NCBI GenBank assembly: GCA_037355855.1
Contig: CM074765.1
Coordinates: 1,798,001-1,862,000, forward strand
Source: Pseudo-nitzschia pungens
Taxonomy: Eukaryota; Bacillariophyta; Bacillariophyceae; Bacillariales; Bacillariaceae
Length of the DNA: 64,000 bases
Direction: 5' to 3'
The number at the start of each line of letters is the position of its first letter. The stretch's first letter is position 1. Positions 40,064-52,263 of this stretch are shown in pieces. Below the pieces are notes generated by a model. The model was given only the letters and a program-made list of their open reading frames with translations. It had not been told where the DNA came from and ran no database searches. Position numbers and translations under genes: made by a program.

Positions 40064-41278
40064 TCAGAGCTCGGGAGCCGTTCCGGGGAATATCCGTTCC
40101 CTCAGTTCGTAGTAATCCTTCTCGGTCCGGTCAAAGGCACCGGGGTTGAAGGCCTCGTCTCCTCCCTCCGGGTCGATCTGCTCGCCCACCTTGATTCCGA
40201 CCGGGACGAACCGAAAGTTGCGCTGCTCTCCCGTCCCGGCCTCGACAAAGTCCGGCGGCGGGCACAGTTCGTACGAGACCATGCTGAGCGGGTAAAAGTT
40301 GGTCTTGATCTTGGACTTTCGGCCCATGAGCCGGAACATGTCGATGGTCTTGGAGTCGAAGGGGGCGATGGGCGTCTTGCCCGATTCCACGTCCCGGCGG
40401 TCCCGTCCCCCCGACGGAGCGACCCACAGCATGCATCCGCCCTTCTTGAGCTTGGCCAGCATGCCTCCCATGGCCTGCATGTTCTGTTTGGATTTCTTGG
40501 CCTTGGTGTCCGGGTCCGTGTCGATGTGCTTCTTGGAGTGGATGCAGATGAGGTTGCGGCCCATCGAGAAGGGAATCGCCAGGGAATCCGTCGTCACCTT
40601 GTGGCCGGCCACGTAGACAATGTCCTCGGCTTCCTTTCCGAAGCCGGCCTTTTCGCACATGATGGACATGACCTGGGGATCGGCCTCCGACTGGTGGTTG
40701 GCGTAAAAGACGACGTTCTCGCCGTTCTTGGTCTGCTCCATGGCCTGCTTGAGGTTTTCCTCGCCCAGGACCACCGAGTCCTCCACGTCGATAAAGTTGC
40801 GGAAAAAGTCGCACCCCCATTTGTAAAAGTCGAGGTCGTTTCCCATCTCCTTCGACAGGGCGTCGTCTCCCCGCAGGGCATCGTGGGTGACGCCAAAGGT
40901 GTACTTCTTGTCTCCCATTCCGAATTTGTAGCCGAGCTGGACGCTCTCCATGATGCGCTTGAGGGCGGAGGACGCGGACGAATCCTCCGAGGGATATTTG
41001 AGGTTGGCGCTCTGGTGCGCCGAGATGTATTCGGTGCAAAAGTGCACCACGGTTCCCAGCAATTCCGGCTTGGTGTCCTTGAGGACCGCCGAGACGGCGG
41101 CCGTGGCCTGTTCGAGCGCCGCCTGGTACTCCGGCGTCAGCCCGGTGGAAGCATCGACCTCGGTGGGGGCGGCGGTCGAGGACAGCGGGAACGACCGGGA
41201 GGGAAGGGACTGCGGCGCGAAGGACCGGACGGACGAGGCGCCGCAAAAGAGGGATAGAACTGCCAATCGAAACTTCAT
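40064..41278 (-). CDS. Plastid glycerol-3-phosphate acyltransferase
   Basis: A 404-aa protein, ATG at 41278 (MKFRLAVLSLF); the frame above is not preceded by a plausible ATG. Residues 1-25 are a signal ending SVRSFAP, the diatom plastid ASAFAP-type motif. The catalytic part has VVFYANHQSEADPQVMSIMC (NHxxxxD at about residue 194) and LWVAPSGGRDRRDVESGKTP, which match the soluble ATS1-type enzymes of plastids, and MVSYELCPPPDFVE. It transfers an acyl group from acyl-ACP to glycerol-3-phosphate, the first step of plastid glycerolipid synthesis. The full length and intact motifs argue for function. Confidence 0.9.
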   Translation of the reverse strand: MKFRLAVLSLFCGASSVRSFAPQSLPSRSFPLSSTAAPTEVDASTGLTPEYQAALEQATAAVSAVLKDTKPELLGTVVHFCTEYISAHQSANLKYPSEDSSASSALKRIMESVQLGYKFGMGDKKYTFGVTHDALRGDDALSKEMGNDLDFYKWGCDFFRNFIDVEDSVVLGEENLKQAMEQTKNGENVVFYANHQSEADPQVMSIMCEKAGFGKEAEDIVYVAGHKVTTDSLAIPFSMGRNLICIHSKKHIDTDPDTKAKKSKQNMQAMGGMLAKLKKGGCMLWVAPSGGRDRRDVESGKTPIAPFDSKTIDMFRLMGRKSKIKTNFYPLSMVSYELCPPPDFVEAGTGEQRNFRFVPVGIKVGEQIDPEGGDEAFNPGAFDRTEKDYYELRERIFPGTAPEL

Positions 41279-42517
41279 CTTGTGCTGCTGTGCGGAATTC
41301 TTTGGTACAGAAACGTATTGAAACAATGCAGTGTTTAGCGCGTTGTGTCGTCGGTCGATTGATTCCGCCGAAATTCGAATCAATCAATCAATCAATTGGA
41401 TTTAGAATGGGAATCGGAATCGAATCGCTTCGCTTTGGGACTGTGCGGGTGTGCTTCCGTTGGTACTTACCAGGACGAGTTGCAATCGATCGAATGGTGG
41501 CGTCGCCTTCTTTCACCCTGGCCCGAGGCTGGACGAGAATTGCAGCTGCATTTCGCTGTCACCGACCAAAGACGACAACAGTCTGCCACGACGAACACGA
41601 ACCGGTCGAGAGGGATAAATATTACTGTCGAGAGATTCATTCACTCACTCACTCACTCGTACGACAACCTACGAACGCTTGCGTACCACTATCGTAGGAT
41701 ACCAGCATCGTACAACACGAGGTGGTAGTAAAGATACGAGTACGTATTCGCACTCGTATTCGTACGGTACATCCCCCACGCAACGCAAGCTTGGCGAGGA
41801 AAGGCAAACACGAACGACGAAAGAATTGTTTGTTCGCATTGTTCGCATCCGTAACAACCATGACGTGACACGTCTTTGCCGCTAAACCTAAATCTTCCAG
41901 TCGGGGTACACGTCATCCAATTCCCGGTTGGTCGGTTCGCGGGGGATTCTACATCCTTTAGTCGATGTAGTCCATTTCATTGATCGAAACCATCCAGTCA
42001 CGAATTGAGTGAATCGAATTGAATCGAATCGAATCAATCAATCGATCAACCCATCGATCTTTGGGGCGGGTTCGTGCGTCCACAAAAACAATCGAAATCA
42101 AAATCAATCCGTTCTCAGCGCACCAAAACCCAAAACTGGGAAACAAAGTGTGACTCAGCGGGACGATGAACCGGTCCAACGATGATGCGAGGATGAGCCC
42201 AAAAGATAGATGACTCTCCGCACTCCACACCATCACTCTCGGGAGTGCTTTCTGCAAGTCGTGGCACTACTCGCATCTATTCACAGTTATTCAAAGTAGT
42301 TCGGTGCAATCGAGTGGAACAAATCTATCGCCAGCTCGAACATTATTACTTGAGAGAGAAGTGGAACTGACATGCTTGTCTGTGCATCCACTGAGTGACG
42401 TACAATAATCGCGCAAACGGAATCCGATAATCGATACTCGATAATCGCTACCACACTCGTTGGATTTTTCTTCTTTTAATAAGGTTGGGGTGTGACATCG
42501 GACCGAGCCCGTCACGA
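41279..42517. other. Divergent intergenic
   Basis: Shared 5' region of GPAT (minus) and the cryptochrome-like gene (plus). Contains AATCAATCAATCAATC at about 41380, (CACT/ACTC)n at about 41640 and (GAATC)n at about 42012-42035. The 99-codon frame at 41958-42257 has no recognisable domain. No gene called. Confidence 0.5.
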
Positions 42518-42656
42518 ATGTACAAGTATCGCGGCTCCCGATTGCAAGTGCTCGTAGTCCTACTCGCAGCATTCACAAGCACGGAGTTCTTGGCAAAGAC
42601 AAACAGAGCAGCCGCGTTTTCGTCCAAAGAAAGAAACAAACCAAACAATCATAACA

Positions 42657-42687
<31 letters not shown>

Positions 42688-45181
42688 CATCGCTCGATCG
42701 CATCGGCAACAATCCCAATTCAACTCCAACTCACACTCCAACTTAAATCCAATGGCTCGAACGAAACCCAAACCGAAACGGCGGTTGGTGTGGCATCGGA
42801 ACCGCGATCTTCGGTTCCACGATCATCCGTTCTATCCAGACGACGGCGTTGCTACCTGGAGCGTCTTTGTGTTTGAAGAACCTTTGGCGGTTGCGACGGA
42901 TACAACGGCCGCCGATGCTTGCAACCACGCACATACACAAACACAAACACATGCACACGCACACCCGCGGCCTTCGACGTGTCTGCCGAAGGAATGGGTG
43001 ACAGTCCCCAACCTCGGGCCGCACGCCACGCGGGTTCTCTTGGAATCCGTCACGGATCTGAGGAACCACAGCCCCGAGTTGCGTTTCTCGAGGAATGCGA
43101 ATCACAATGAGAACGCAAATGAGAACGCAAATGAGAACGCAAATGCGAATGCGGACGAATCAACCGGCGGCAGTACGACCTCATCGCAATCGTCGTCACC
43201 ATCATCGTCAACGTCACTTCCGGGAAACCTGCAGCAGGAACTCATTGTTCGACGGGGAGAACCGGTCTCCGTATTGCTGGGATTGCTCGAGGAGCTCATG
43301 AAACACGATGACGACGACGACGACGATAACAACGATAACAACGACGACAGCGCGAAACCGAACGAAACACAGAACGACAACAACGAATGCAAAAAACGCG
43401 AATGCGAGTGCGAGTACGACTACGAGTACGAGCTCTGCTGGAACGAAGAACCGGGATGGTATGAGCGACAGCTGTCCGAGGCGGTCAAGAAATCAGTTGC
43501 GGAACGCTTCGGAGACCGCGTCGCGCTGCGGACAGCTCTCTCCTGCACCCTCTACCATCCGGACGACCTGCCCGCTCCCGGATCCTGGCAACCCCTCAGC
43601 AAAAAAGAAAAGCGCCGGCTCGAGAACCAGCGCAAGAGACAGCGGCAGCTCGCGAACAAGAAACCATCATCAACGGCACCTCCACCGCCACCGCCGCCGC
43701 TACCACTTCCCGGGGACGGCGAAAGGATCGACAGCCACGAATTGGTCCGGATTTCCCCCCAGCGATGGGAAGGCATGCCCAAAATCATGGGAGATTTTCG
43801 AAGAATTGCTCGCGAACGAGCGGGAGTGCGGCCGAGCCGTGATGGTAGGAACAATAATGGTAATGGCTGTTCCTCTGCGAAGCAAGTAGATCATTCCAAT
43901 CACAACAATGCGGACGAATCCAACGCTGCTGCCTTCATCGATCCGGGACCAATGCCCACCCTGGAAAGCCTACTGGAACCCTTGCTTCGCTACGTGGAAG
44001 TTTCCGACGACTGTTCTGGTGAGAACACGGAACCAAAGTCAGCCAAGCCCGTGATGGGTCTCCCGTCGTCCGTCATTCGAGAGGTCTGCCATCATGCCAT
44101 GCGGATCCACCGCGAAAACGCAATCCGCAACGCCGACGCTGCAACCGCAACAATACTCAGAGCCTCGACTCCATCGTCATTGTCGTCACTGCCCTCGTCG
44201 ACAACAGAAACGATGGATGCCACCACGTCGAATGCGGCGTCGAGAATGCCGGGCGGGGAACGGGCCGCTCTGGCGCACCTTTCCGACTTTTGCCGGAACC
44301 ACAGCCACAAAGCCCGACGAAACCTGGCGTGTGTCGACGACCACCAGAGCTCCCACCTCGGGCAGCACCTGGCATTCGGCTGCCTGTCCCCCCGCACGGT
44401 CGTCGAGGTGGCGCAGGCGTGCATCGACGACCGCGCGAAGAACAAGCAACACGGTGCACACGAAGACCAACACGAAAACGATGGCACCTGGCTCATCAGC
44501 CACATGACGATGCGGGATTTCTTCTTGTACACGTGCCTCGCATCCGGCAAGCAATTCTATCGATTGGAAGGGATCCCCGTGAATCCAAAAAACGCTGCGT
44601 CCATCGAGTGGAAACCCTTCGTCGCAACGACAGCACACAGAAGCCGCGACGAAGTGGCTGCCGCTGCTGCCGAAGCCGAAGCTCTCGATCTCTGGCAGGC
44701 CTGGGCCACCGGCACCACCGGTCTGCCCCTGGTCGACGCCTGCATGAGGGAGCTCATCGAAACGGGATACGCCTCCAACCGGGTCCGGCAGAACGCGGCC
44801 AGCGTCCTGGCCAAGGACCTCCGCCTCGACTGGAGGGCGGGTGCGGAGTGGTTCCAGTTCTTGCTGAGCGACCACTGCGTTGCCGCCAACTGGGGAAACT
44901 GGCTGTACTTCTCGGGGGTGGGCCCGGATCCCAAGCAGCGACACTTTTGCACCGTCTCGCAGGCGTACAAGTACGATCCGGAAGGGAGCTACGTCCGCAA
45001 GTGGCTCCCGGAGCTCAAAGTCGAGGTCGAATTGGGGGCGGGTACCGATCGCGAGTTCCACCTGCGGCCCTGGGATTTCGACGGTTCTTCGTGGAGGAAG
45101 CCCGTGGTGGATCCGGAATCCCAGTATGCCTGGCGGGACCTGCAGCGACTGAGAGAGACGGGGCGGTTATCGGAGACCTGA
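42518..45181 (+). CDS. Cryptochrome/photolyase family protein, DASH-like
   Basis: An 887-aa protein, ATG at 42518 (MYKYRGSRLQ); a TTG lies in frame above. Residues 5-40 form a hydrophobic leader (LQVLVVLLAAFTSTEF) and AAAFSSK, a plastid-type presequence. The photolyase N-terminal domain begins with RRLVWHRNRDLRFHDHP. Low-complexity insertions (Asn/Asp/Glu-rich, Pro runs) interrupt the middle, about residues 180-500. The FAD domain (about residues 555-870) has SHLGQHLAFGCLSP, TTGLPLVDACMRELIETGYA, SNRVRQNAASVLAKDLRLDW, AEWFQFLLSDHCVAANWGNW and SYVRKWLPEL. It is a blue-light receptor or DNA repair enzyme. The DASH class is my best guess; a plant-like CryP-type protein is not excluded. Confidence 0.8.
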
Positions 45182-45424
45182 GATTCCCTGGCCGATATGC
45201 GGGACAAAGCGGATCGAATCAACGATGACCGGTCATACGGTACGAGTGGAACCAAAAGCTGGCGCATGAAATAATTTGTTTGGAACAAACGGGGCTTTTA
45301 CTATATACCCGAAGCAATAGACAATTCACTATAAAAAGATATGAGTGATTGCATTGATGAAGGAACTAAATTCGGAACCTGCACTAGATTGCAGGCGATT
45401 ACCTCTCATGAATTGATTCAAGCA

Positions 45425-48400
45425 TTAATTCTGTAAACCACCCGTTACAAAGGCTGTGAACAAACCATTTGCACGAATACCGCAGAAAATGTGAATGTAC
45501 GTGTAAATCCCAACGATGACAAGGAGAGCGATTCCGAGTCTGGTCGGATGCAACGACGATTCATCAAAGAGGCGAAACCGTGGCGTAAGCGGTTTCCCTG
45601 TCTTGTCCGGTTCCTTTGACCGGCATCCCGTGGCGCAGCAGGGACTCGACAGCGTCAGTTTCAGCACCGAATCCTGCGGGATGGAAACCTTTTTCTCGAA
45701 CTCCACCGTGCCACCGGAATCGATCGATGCCTTGATGTTCTCGCCATCCAGAGATGCTTCGACGACGTGTGCTTTGCTGTTGAGCTTGAACGTTTTCAGC
45801 TCGGTGGACCCATACAGGACTCGGAATTCCACCGTCCCCGAAGACATGGAATCGTCTTTCCCGCTTTGTCGGTATTCCCCAAAGCCCGCGAAAAAGGTGC
45901 AGAAACACGAAAACGACGAAGCATGGATTTTCGGACCGAACCCGATGGAGGCTTTTGTAGAATCGTAGGTAAAGCCGCAGGCCTGGTCCAGGAGATTCCA
46001 GGCACCCATGCTCCGGGAATAATATAGGCCGCACTCCGGCTCGTTCCAGGGACTGCGATGAATTCCCGACTGCCGGGCACGGATCGCCCCGCACACTCTC
46101 GTGGCGTCCTCCCAGTTGCCGTCGAAGATCAACCCGGCGACCACCGGGTAGGTGAAGCCACTCCCCACCAAATCCTGGTATTGCATGCCATTTCCGAGTT
46201 TTCCGTTGGGGTAAGAGCAGATCAAGAGTCCCGAATCTCCGTAGTAAAAGTGGTTTTGCAGGTCGCGAAAGGGCGGGCAGGTCACCCTGTTGTTGCGGGC
46301 GATGGCTTTTCGGGCCCGGGCTTCGCGATCCCCGCGAAAGACGTACCCCAACCCACAGGCCGTCGACAAACCGATCGCGCAGAGCTGATCGATGAAGCAC
46401 CCCGGGCCGTAGCTGTTTTCACAGTTGGTTTCATCCACATCGGCGATGTAATAGCCATAGTCCTCCCTCCAGCAGATTTCCTCGTACCGGGCAGCCGAAT
46501 CCTCGGCCTGTTTCTGGCACTTTTTGGAAAAATTGACGTCCCCCATGAGGGTTGCCATGGCGGCCGTAGCGCGTAGGGAAGTCACGAGGTACGAACCGAT
46601 GAAGGTGTTGGCGCCCACCATGTACGTGTCATAGGTGTTCTGCTGCTTGCCGATAATCACTCCTTTCTTGGCATCGAGGTGATTATCAAAGATTTGTTCC
46701 ATTTGTCTCTTGACGTTGGGCCAGACTCTCTTCAAAAAGTCGAGCCCTGGATCCGATTGCTGAACCACCATGTAGGTCTTGATGACGCAGGCCAGGGCCC
46801 CGTCGATGGCAAACGGGCTGTCGTCCCCGAAACGCATGCTGCAGCCTCCGTGCTTGGCAATGTCAAAGTTGCGGACGAAATCGCTGACTCGCATGTCCTT
46901 TGCTAGGTCGGGCCAAAGCCGTTCCAGGAGGGTCGTGTATCCGTAGACGTGGATGCAATTTAGCGGGCAGCAAGAGTTTCCCTCGTTTCCCAGAACAATC
47001 CCGGCCTCGGTCCAAAACATGGTGGGACACCGCGCCACAGCTGCTCTCCCGGCGGCGCACTCCAAGACCTCCCAGGGAATGGTAGTTGAATAGAGGGTTT
47101 TGACATACACTCGCGTCAGCTCCAGAATATCTTTGTGTTTGGCCCCGGAGAGGATCGCGTTGTTGGAGGATTCCACCGATGATCGATCGTTGTTCTTCAC
47201 ACCCGACAGATTGTCGCACAGCTTGCGGGCCACGTCCTCGGCGTGTTCAAACCATTGGCTGTACCGGTTTCCGTAAAAGTCCGGGGGTAGGTTGGACCGG
47301 GGTGTGGAGCAAGGCCGGTAGGGAAAGTGCCACGAGAGACAAAAGGTGACGGAGGCCCGCTCTCCTGGTGAGACCTTGAGGGATTGCACGACGGCCCCGA
47401 TGTAGGTGGTATCGGGTGGAGACGGAGGAGTGGGCTCGGCGGTTTTTCTACCGGCAGTGGTTTCCGCCTCGTCGTCGTTGCCGGTGGTGGGAGGGTCTTC
47501 GAAGTCGCGGCTCGCGAAGCGCCGAAAGAGCTCGCTCGACGAGGTCACACCCGTGATGAGTCCGACGGTGGTTGCCGATTCTAATTTGGATTTGGATTTG
47601 GATTCGGATTGTGCTTCCCGGTTACCACCTGTGGCACCGGTTCTCTCTTCGCCTAGATCCGAGCGATCAGGAGCGATGCGATTCGTGCGCGCGCGGTGAA
47701 TGGCCGAAAGGGCGGTGGAACCCTTGCGCTGGAGGTCCTCCTTGAGATCGTTTTGGTTGTAGAGGAACAATCCCTCGCAGGAAAAAACTTGGTGATCGTC
47801 GCCGCCGCGTGCGTTGGCGTCGTTTGCGGCATCGCAATCGTCGCCGGGATAGGAAGCTCTTGCAGGGACACGGGAACAAGAAGGAGGAGGAGGCGGGGGA
47901 CTTGTGTACGCAAAGGGTTTGTTGATGTTTCCACCCCACATGCAGGGCGGAGGAAGAGCCTCTGCACTCACACCAGCTTCTGGTTCCTCTGCCGTTTCAG
48001 CCCCGGTGCTCTCGCTTGGGGGTTGGTCGGCACTCCCGTCTTTGCGTTTCCGTTCGTTGCTGAGACCGTCCCAACCGATGAAATTGAGGGTCGATTGCAT
48101 CACGTCGACGGACACCGTCTTGGTGGGATGGGGATTCGCGAAGGAAATTGTAAAGACCGCCATCGGAAAACTCGATTCGTACGTGGCCGTCGGCACCAGG
48201 GGCGTCATCGCCTCCAGTTTGACGTTCTCAAGCGGAAAGGACGGCGGGGTGCTGTACGACACGGTAGCAATTGGGTATTGGGCCCGGATTTCCAGGGTCG
48301 GGACGCACGGGGGACAAGCGAAAGACGACGAGGCATTCCGGGGGCCGCTTGGATTTGCAGCGTCGGCGGTGGGCGCGTGTGTTTTGCCGTTTCCAACTTG

Positions 48401-48928
48401 ACTGGCGGATCGCAACAGCAGCGACGGAAAGGGCTCGCTGGCTGACGATTCGTGTTCGTCCTCTTCGAATGCAGCGGCAATGGCCCAGCAGTTGTTGCCC
48501 TTGCCCCGATTCCCGTGGTCGTCTGTGGTGTTCGGTGTCGATAACGATGACGATGCCGATTTCGATGCAAATGCGCCCTCCCATTGGTCGTCTCCTTGCA
48601 CCAGGGGCAGCGAGTGGAGTGGGGTGTATTCTTCGTTTTTGTACTGGTTTTGGATGTCCCATCCGTCGAGCGTTCCGTTTCCCGTCAACAAGACGTTGCC
48701 CGTTCCGAATCCGCCCAGGGGAAATTCCAGGTGTCTCAGTCGTTTGTTGACATAGGTCCAGGGGTCGTCTCCCGCATCGACATCGACATCGACATCGACA
48801 TCGACACTATCCTCGACGGAATAGTCCACATTGTCGAAAGAATCCGGGTTTGGACTCGGAATACGAGGCGGTGGCTGCTGCTTGCAGGGACGAACACCGC
48901 TGTCGTTGCTGCAACAGGACGGCATTGA
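45425..48928 (-). CDS. GH116 glucosylceramidase (GBA2-like)
   Basis: A 1167-aa protein, ATG at 48928 (MPSCCSNDSG); the frame above begins with TTG. An acidic Asp-Val repeat (about residues 45-55) precedes WTYVNKRLRHLEFPLGGFG and GNVLLTGNGTLDGWDIQNQY, the start of the GH116 N-terminal domain. The middle has Gly/Ser/Pro-rich insertions. The catalytic barrel shows MFWTEAGIVLGNEGNSCCPL, NCIHVYGYTTLLERLWPDL and QQNTYDTYMVGANTFIGSYL, corresponding to the nucleophile and acid/base regions of GBA2. It splits glucose from glucosylceramide on the cytosolic side of ER/Golgi membranes. A hydrophobic helix (LGIALLVIVGIYTYIHIF) lies near the C-terminus, so it may be tail-anchored. Function is by family, not proven. 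Confidence 0.85.
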   Translation of the reverse strand, partial: SMPSCCSNDSGVRPCKQQPPPRIPSPNPDSFDNVDYSVEDSVDVDVDVDVDAGDDPWTYVNKRLRHLEFPLGGFGTGNVLLTGNGTLDGWDIQNQYKNEEYTPLHSLPLVQGDDQWEGAFASKSASSSLSTPNTTDDHGNRGKGNNCWAIAAAFEEDEHESSASEPFPSLLLRSASQVGNGKTHAPTADAANPSGPRNASSSFACPPCVPTLEIRAQYPIATVSYSTPPSFPLENVKLEAMTPLVPTATYESSFPMAVFTISFANPHPTKTVSVDVMQSTLNFIGWDGLSNERKRKDGSADQPPSESTGAETAEEPEAGVSAEALPPPCMWGGNINKPFAYTSPPPPPPSCSRVPARASYPGDDCDAANDANARGGDDHQVFSCEGLFLYNQNDLKEDLQRKGSTALSAIHRARTNRIAPDRSDLGEERTGATGGNREAQSESKSKSKLESATTVGLITGVTSSSELFRRFASRDFEDPPTTGNDDEAETTAGRKTAEPTPPSPPDTTYIGAVVQSLKVSPGERASVTFCLSWHFPYRPCSTPRSNLPPDFYGNRYSQWFEHAEDVARKLCDNLSGVKNNDRSSVESSNNAILSGAKHKDILELTRVYVKTLYSTTIPWEVLECAAGRAAVARCPTMFWTEAGIVLGNEGNSCCPLNCIHVYGYTTLLERLWPDLAKDMRVSDFVRNFDIAKHGGCSMRFGDDSPFAIDGALACVIKTYMVVQQSDPGLDFLKRVWPNVKRQMEQIFDNHLDAKKGVIIGKQQNTYDTYMVGANTFIGSYLVTSLRATAAMATLMGDVNFSKKCQKQAEDSAARYEEICWREDYGYYIADVDETNCENSYGPGCFIDQLCAIGLSTACGLGYVFRGDREARARKAIARNNRVTCPPFRDLQNHFYYGDSGLLICSYPNGKLGNGMQYQDLVGSGFTYPVVAGLIFDGNWEDATRVCGAIRARQSGIHRSPWNEPECGLYYSRSMGAWNLLDQACGFTYDSTKASIGFGPKIHASSFSCFCTFFAGFGEYRQSGKDDSMSSGTVEFRVLYGSTELKTFKLNSKAHVVEASLDGENIKASIDSGGTVEFEKKVSIPQDSVLKLTLSSPCCATGCRSKEPDKTGKPLTPRFRLFDESSLHPTRLGIALLVIVGIYTYIHIFCGIRANGLFTAFVTGGLQN

Positions 48929-50121
48929 ATCGGGAAGAGTTGTGGTACGCGCACCGTTTTGGAGAGTGGGAATGATTTGTATCGTGCTATTGCATGCAAT
49001 TATGATTATCAATAATCATTGATGCAACACCAGCAGTTGTCACCGTCCGAGAGAAAAAAATCTTTCGACAGCGAGCAAGGGACGCGGAAGAGCAAAAACT
49101 AATGATGAAGCATCAAAATCAATCAAAATCAACAAAGCAGTCTCAAAAAACGAGGAAAGATTCATTAGTTCTGACACCGCACGCGCTGTCGCAGTTTTGA
49201 CACACCACTACGTAGGATTACATACGGCGCGGCTAACGAAGTGAACTATTCGTACCGAATTGTAAGGTACCGGTAAGGTTACTCGTAGTAGTGACGAAGT
49301 GTTCAATATCTTTCTCACGATCAAACCCAAAACTTTGTACGGTAACTTACTACGGAATTCCTATCAGCTGTCCCCCGGTTTCCGTAGAAATTAGTAGTTG
49401 AGGATGTAGAACCGGGGGACAGCTGATAGGAACTTTGTAGTAGTAGCTCGGCCTTTAGCCTCATCTGGAAAGTCTGTTCTTTGTTTCTATCCGTTTTCGA
49501 GTTTAGTATTACGAAGTAAGGTTACGAAGTAAGCCTTTTAAGGTTTACGTACCGGTAGTATTATTTTTTTCTTCACGAAGTTACGTGTAGTTCTCGTACT
49601 ACGAAAGCGAACTTGTACTTTACTATTGCTTTGATTTGAAGCACGTGACAGGCCATAACATGATACGTTACCTCATGACTCATGACGAATCTTGGTTGGA
49701 AGGATTTTGAGATTCCAAAAAAGGATTACCGGTACGAATTTCATCCTTTCTTTTTGATGATGGATCCAAAATTCACGAGAGTAAGTTACCTTACGAACCA
49801 TACGAGTACCGTACCTGCACCGATCTACCCCAACGAAGTGTGACAGTCACACAAGAATGGCCACAAAGTATGCATCCGGCAGCAAGTGCCTTCCAAACCG
49901 AGAAACCCACGAAGGATCAGTATTGAATCATGGCTTTCATAGTCGAAAACGAAGGACGAGGACCAACAAACGAAAATCACTATTGCCATCGCCGCCGTCG
50001 TCTCCGCGAACCGCTTGGATACCGGATGGCCTAGAAGCACTCGCTCATTTCTGCACAGCATAACACAGCAAAACACAGCTCAGCGTGACACAACACAACA
50101 CGGCGCAACCATCCTCAAACC
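48929..50121. other. Divergent intergenic with a MITE
   Basis: Shared 5' region of the glucosylceramidase (minus) and kinase (plus). Contains MITE copy 2 at 49350-49440 and many GTACCGGTA/TTACGAAGTA motifs at about 49500-49620. Frame 49825-50076 (minus) has no recognised domain. No gene called. Confidence 0.6.
49350..49440. mobile_element. MITE copy 2 (91 bp, TA-flanked)
   Basis: CTACGGAATTCCTATCAGCT at the left, ...AGCTGATAGGAACTTTGTAG at the right, TA on both sides (49348-49349, 49441-49442). The terminal repeats pair over about 30 bp. It differs from copy 3 at only a handful of bases, including one C in a C run. The centre TCCGTAGAAATTAGTAGTTG is the same in both. Confidence 0.9.
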
Positions 50122-52263
50122 ATGCCGCTGCGCTACGAATCCGATCCCAAGGGAGAGCGCGTGTACGACCGGACCACCACCGGCAACGCAACCGGAAAGG
50201 AAGCGGCGCAGCGCATGTGGGAGACCGCCGATCGACTCCTCGACGAGGTGGACCGCGCGCACGTCTTTGAGGTCCTCCGGAAACCCTGCCTCTCCTTCCA
50301 TGGGCTGCACGAATCGGAGGTCGCCACCGGGAGAATGCTGGGCACCGGGGGGTATTCGAACGTCTACGAGGTCACCGGCATTCTACCGCAGCGGTCCAAC
50401 GAAAAGGATGATTCCTCCGACCGTGGCCCCGACATCCAAACGGAGCGATCGGTTCTGGCCAAGCGGGCAACGCGGAACGGACACTGCCGGTACGCCCTCA
50501 AGCGATTGCGCTCGGATTTGGGTGAGTGAGGGAAGGTCATCCACCGATGCACGGGGTCGTGCCTGTCCCGTGTCGTGCTCTCGTTGCTCCTTTGGCTCCC
50601 TGTACACTGTCTTCTCATTCCTGCTTGCCGGCTTGCTTCGGCGCTTCGCGTCGCGTCGTTTCTTTGGAACATGCAGACAACGATCTGCAGTACGCGAGGG
50701 GGGCGATCGATCTGGCCATCGAGATCAAGTTCCTGTCGGTATTGGTTCATCCCAACATTGTCAAGCTGAGAGCAGTTTCCTCGGGGACCCCGCGGGTGTC
50801 CCTCGACACCTTTCTGGTCCTGGATCGGTTGTACGGGACGCTCGAAGACAAGATGGAAGACGACTGGATCCCGACCCATCGGCGGCTGCTCCGGCGCCGG
50901 ACCGGAATCGTGAGGATTGCAAGCACGTGCTTCCACGGCCTGGCTCGATGCTGGTGCGGTTCGGACGGGCCGCGGAAGAATCACCACCACCACCAACAAC
51001 ACGAGAAAACTGTCACCGAGGTGCGGATGGCCCTGAGGGAACTCCTCAAAACCCGTCTGCTGGTCCTGTACGACCTGTCCCAGGCCTTTCGCTACATGCA
51101 CGAGCTGAGGCTGGTCTACCGAGACATCAAGCCACAAAACATCGGATTCGACGTTCGGGGGGACGTCAAGGTCTTTGATTTTGGGCTGATGAAAAGCCTG
51201 GACGAACATTTGCGATCCCCGGACGGCGATGGGTACCACCTGACCGGATTCACGGGATCGATACCCTATGTAAGCAAGCCATGAAACGGACCGGAAAAGG
51301 AACGGCACTGCGTTGCAATGCATTGCAATACATGAGGTCGAATCCATCGAGGACTGCACGGTGCTCAATCGTTATTTGTTTCTTTCTTTCTCTCTCTACT
51401 GCATTCGTGGATCCATCCGAACCTTCCGAAAGATGGCACCGGAGGTCGGCCTGAGGAAACCCTACGATGTCCGGGCCGACGTCTTTTCGTACTCGATGCT
51501 GTCCTGGGAAATCATTTCCCTCGAGTTTTTGTTTCCCTCCTACACCATCAAGGACTACTTCCTCCGCGTCTGCAAGAACGGAGAACGACCCGTCTTCGAA
51601 CCGTCCCGGATTTGGTCGAGCGTTCCGGCCGTGCTCCAAACCATCTGCCGGGAGGGATGGGACGAAACCCCCGCGAACCGGCCGGGGATGAACCGGATCG
51701 GCACGCGGTTGCGGGGGGCGCTGAACCAGTTGGTGGTACTGGACGGAGCGGAAAAGGAAGACGGGGGAGGAGGTCGCAAGGATCCGGACGAAGGCAAACA
51801 ACTCAACAGCGGCAGCTGCGAAGAACGCAAAGTGGGAGGCAAGGACGGGTGGGACGAGGTCCAACGCCGCACCCAGCACATGATGGATCGCAGTCTGGCG
51901 TCCATTCACGGGAAGCATCCGAAACCGACGGGCACACCCGAACCGGACACGTCACTCAAGAGCAACATCTCTGGTGGGGAGAGTCCCGGGGAACAAAGAA
52001 AGCAATCGGCACACACCGCGCCCGGAGCGTTGGACCATCGACTCGGTGGCAACACCGTCGCACAACAGGAGCAGCAACCGCAGCGGTCCAAGACTCGACA
52101 CGTGGCACACAAGTCGGCAACGCAATCCCAATTGAGTTTCATTCGCGGTGAGTCCGTTCATAGCCATGCGATCATCGAAACCAACCGGTCCGCAACCCGA
52201 GCCAAGGAGGGCAAATTGCGCGTACGCGTATTGCGATCCGGCAAAGACCAGAACGGATTGTGA
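50122..52263 (+). CDS. Protein kinase, 3 exons
   Basis: Exons 50122-50521, 50677-51269, 51433-52263; introns of 155 and 163 bp, GT-AG. The joined CDS is 1824 bp, 607 aa. The kinase fold runs from the Gly-rich loop GTGGYSNVYEV and the ALKRL lysine (exon 1) through VHPNIVKLRAV and LVYRDIKPQNIGF (catalytic loop with YRD rather than HRD), VKVFDFGL (Mg-binding DFG), to the activation end GSIPYMAPEVGL, restored by the second join. There is a His/Gln-rich insertion in the N-lobe to C-lobe junction. The C-terminal 200 residues after about 410 are polar and probably disordered. No regulatory domain recognised. It may be a stand-alone Ser/Thr kinase. Substrate unknown. Confidence 0.85.

Noticed and set aside
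40001..41257. 418-codon plus-strand frame antisense to GPAT
   Set aside because: Shadow of the GPAT gene, which has its catalytic motifs intact on the minus strand.
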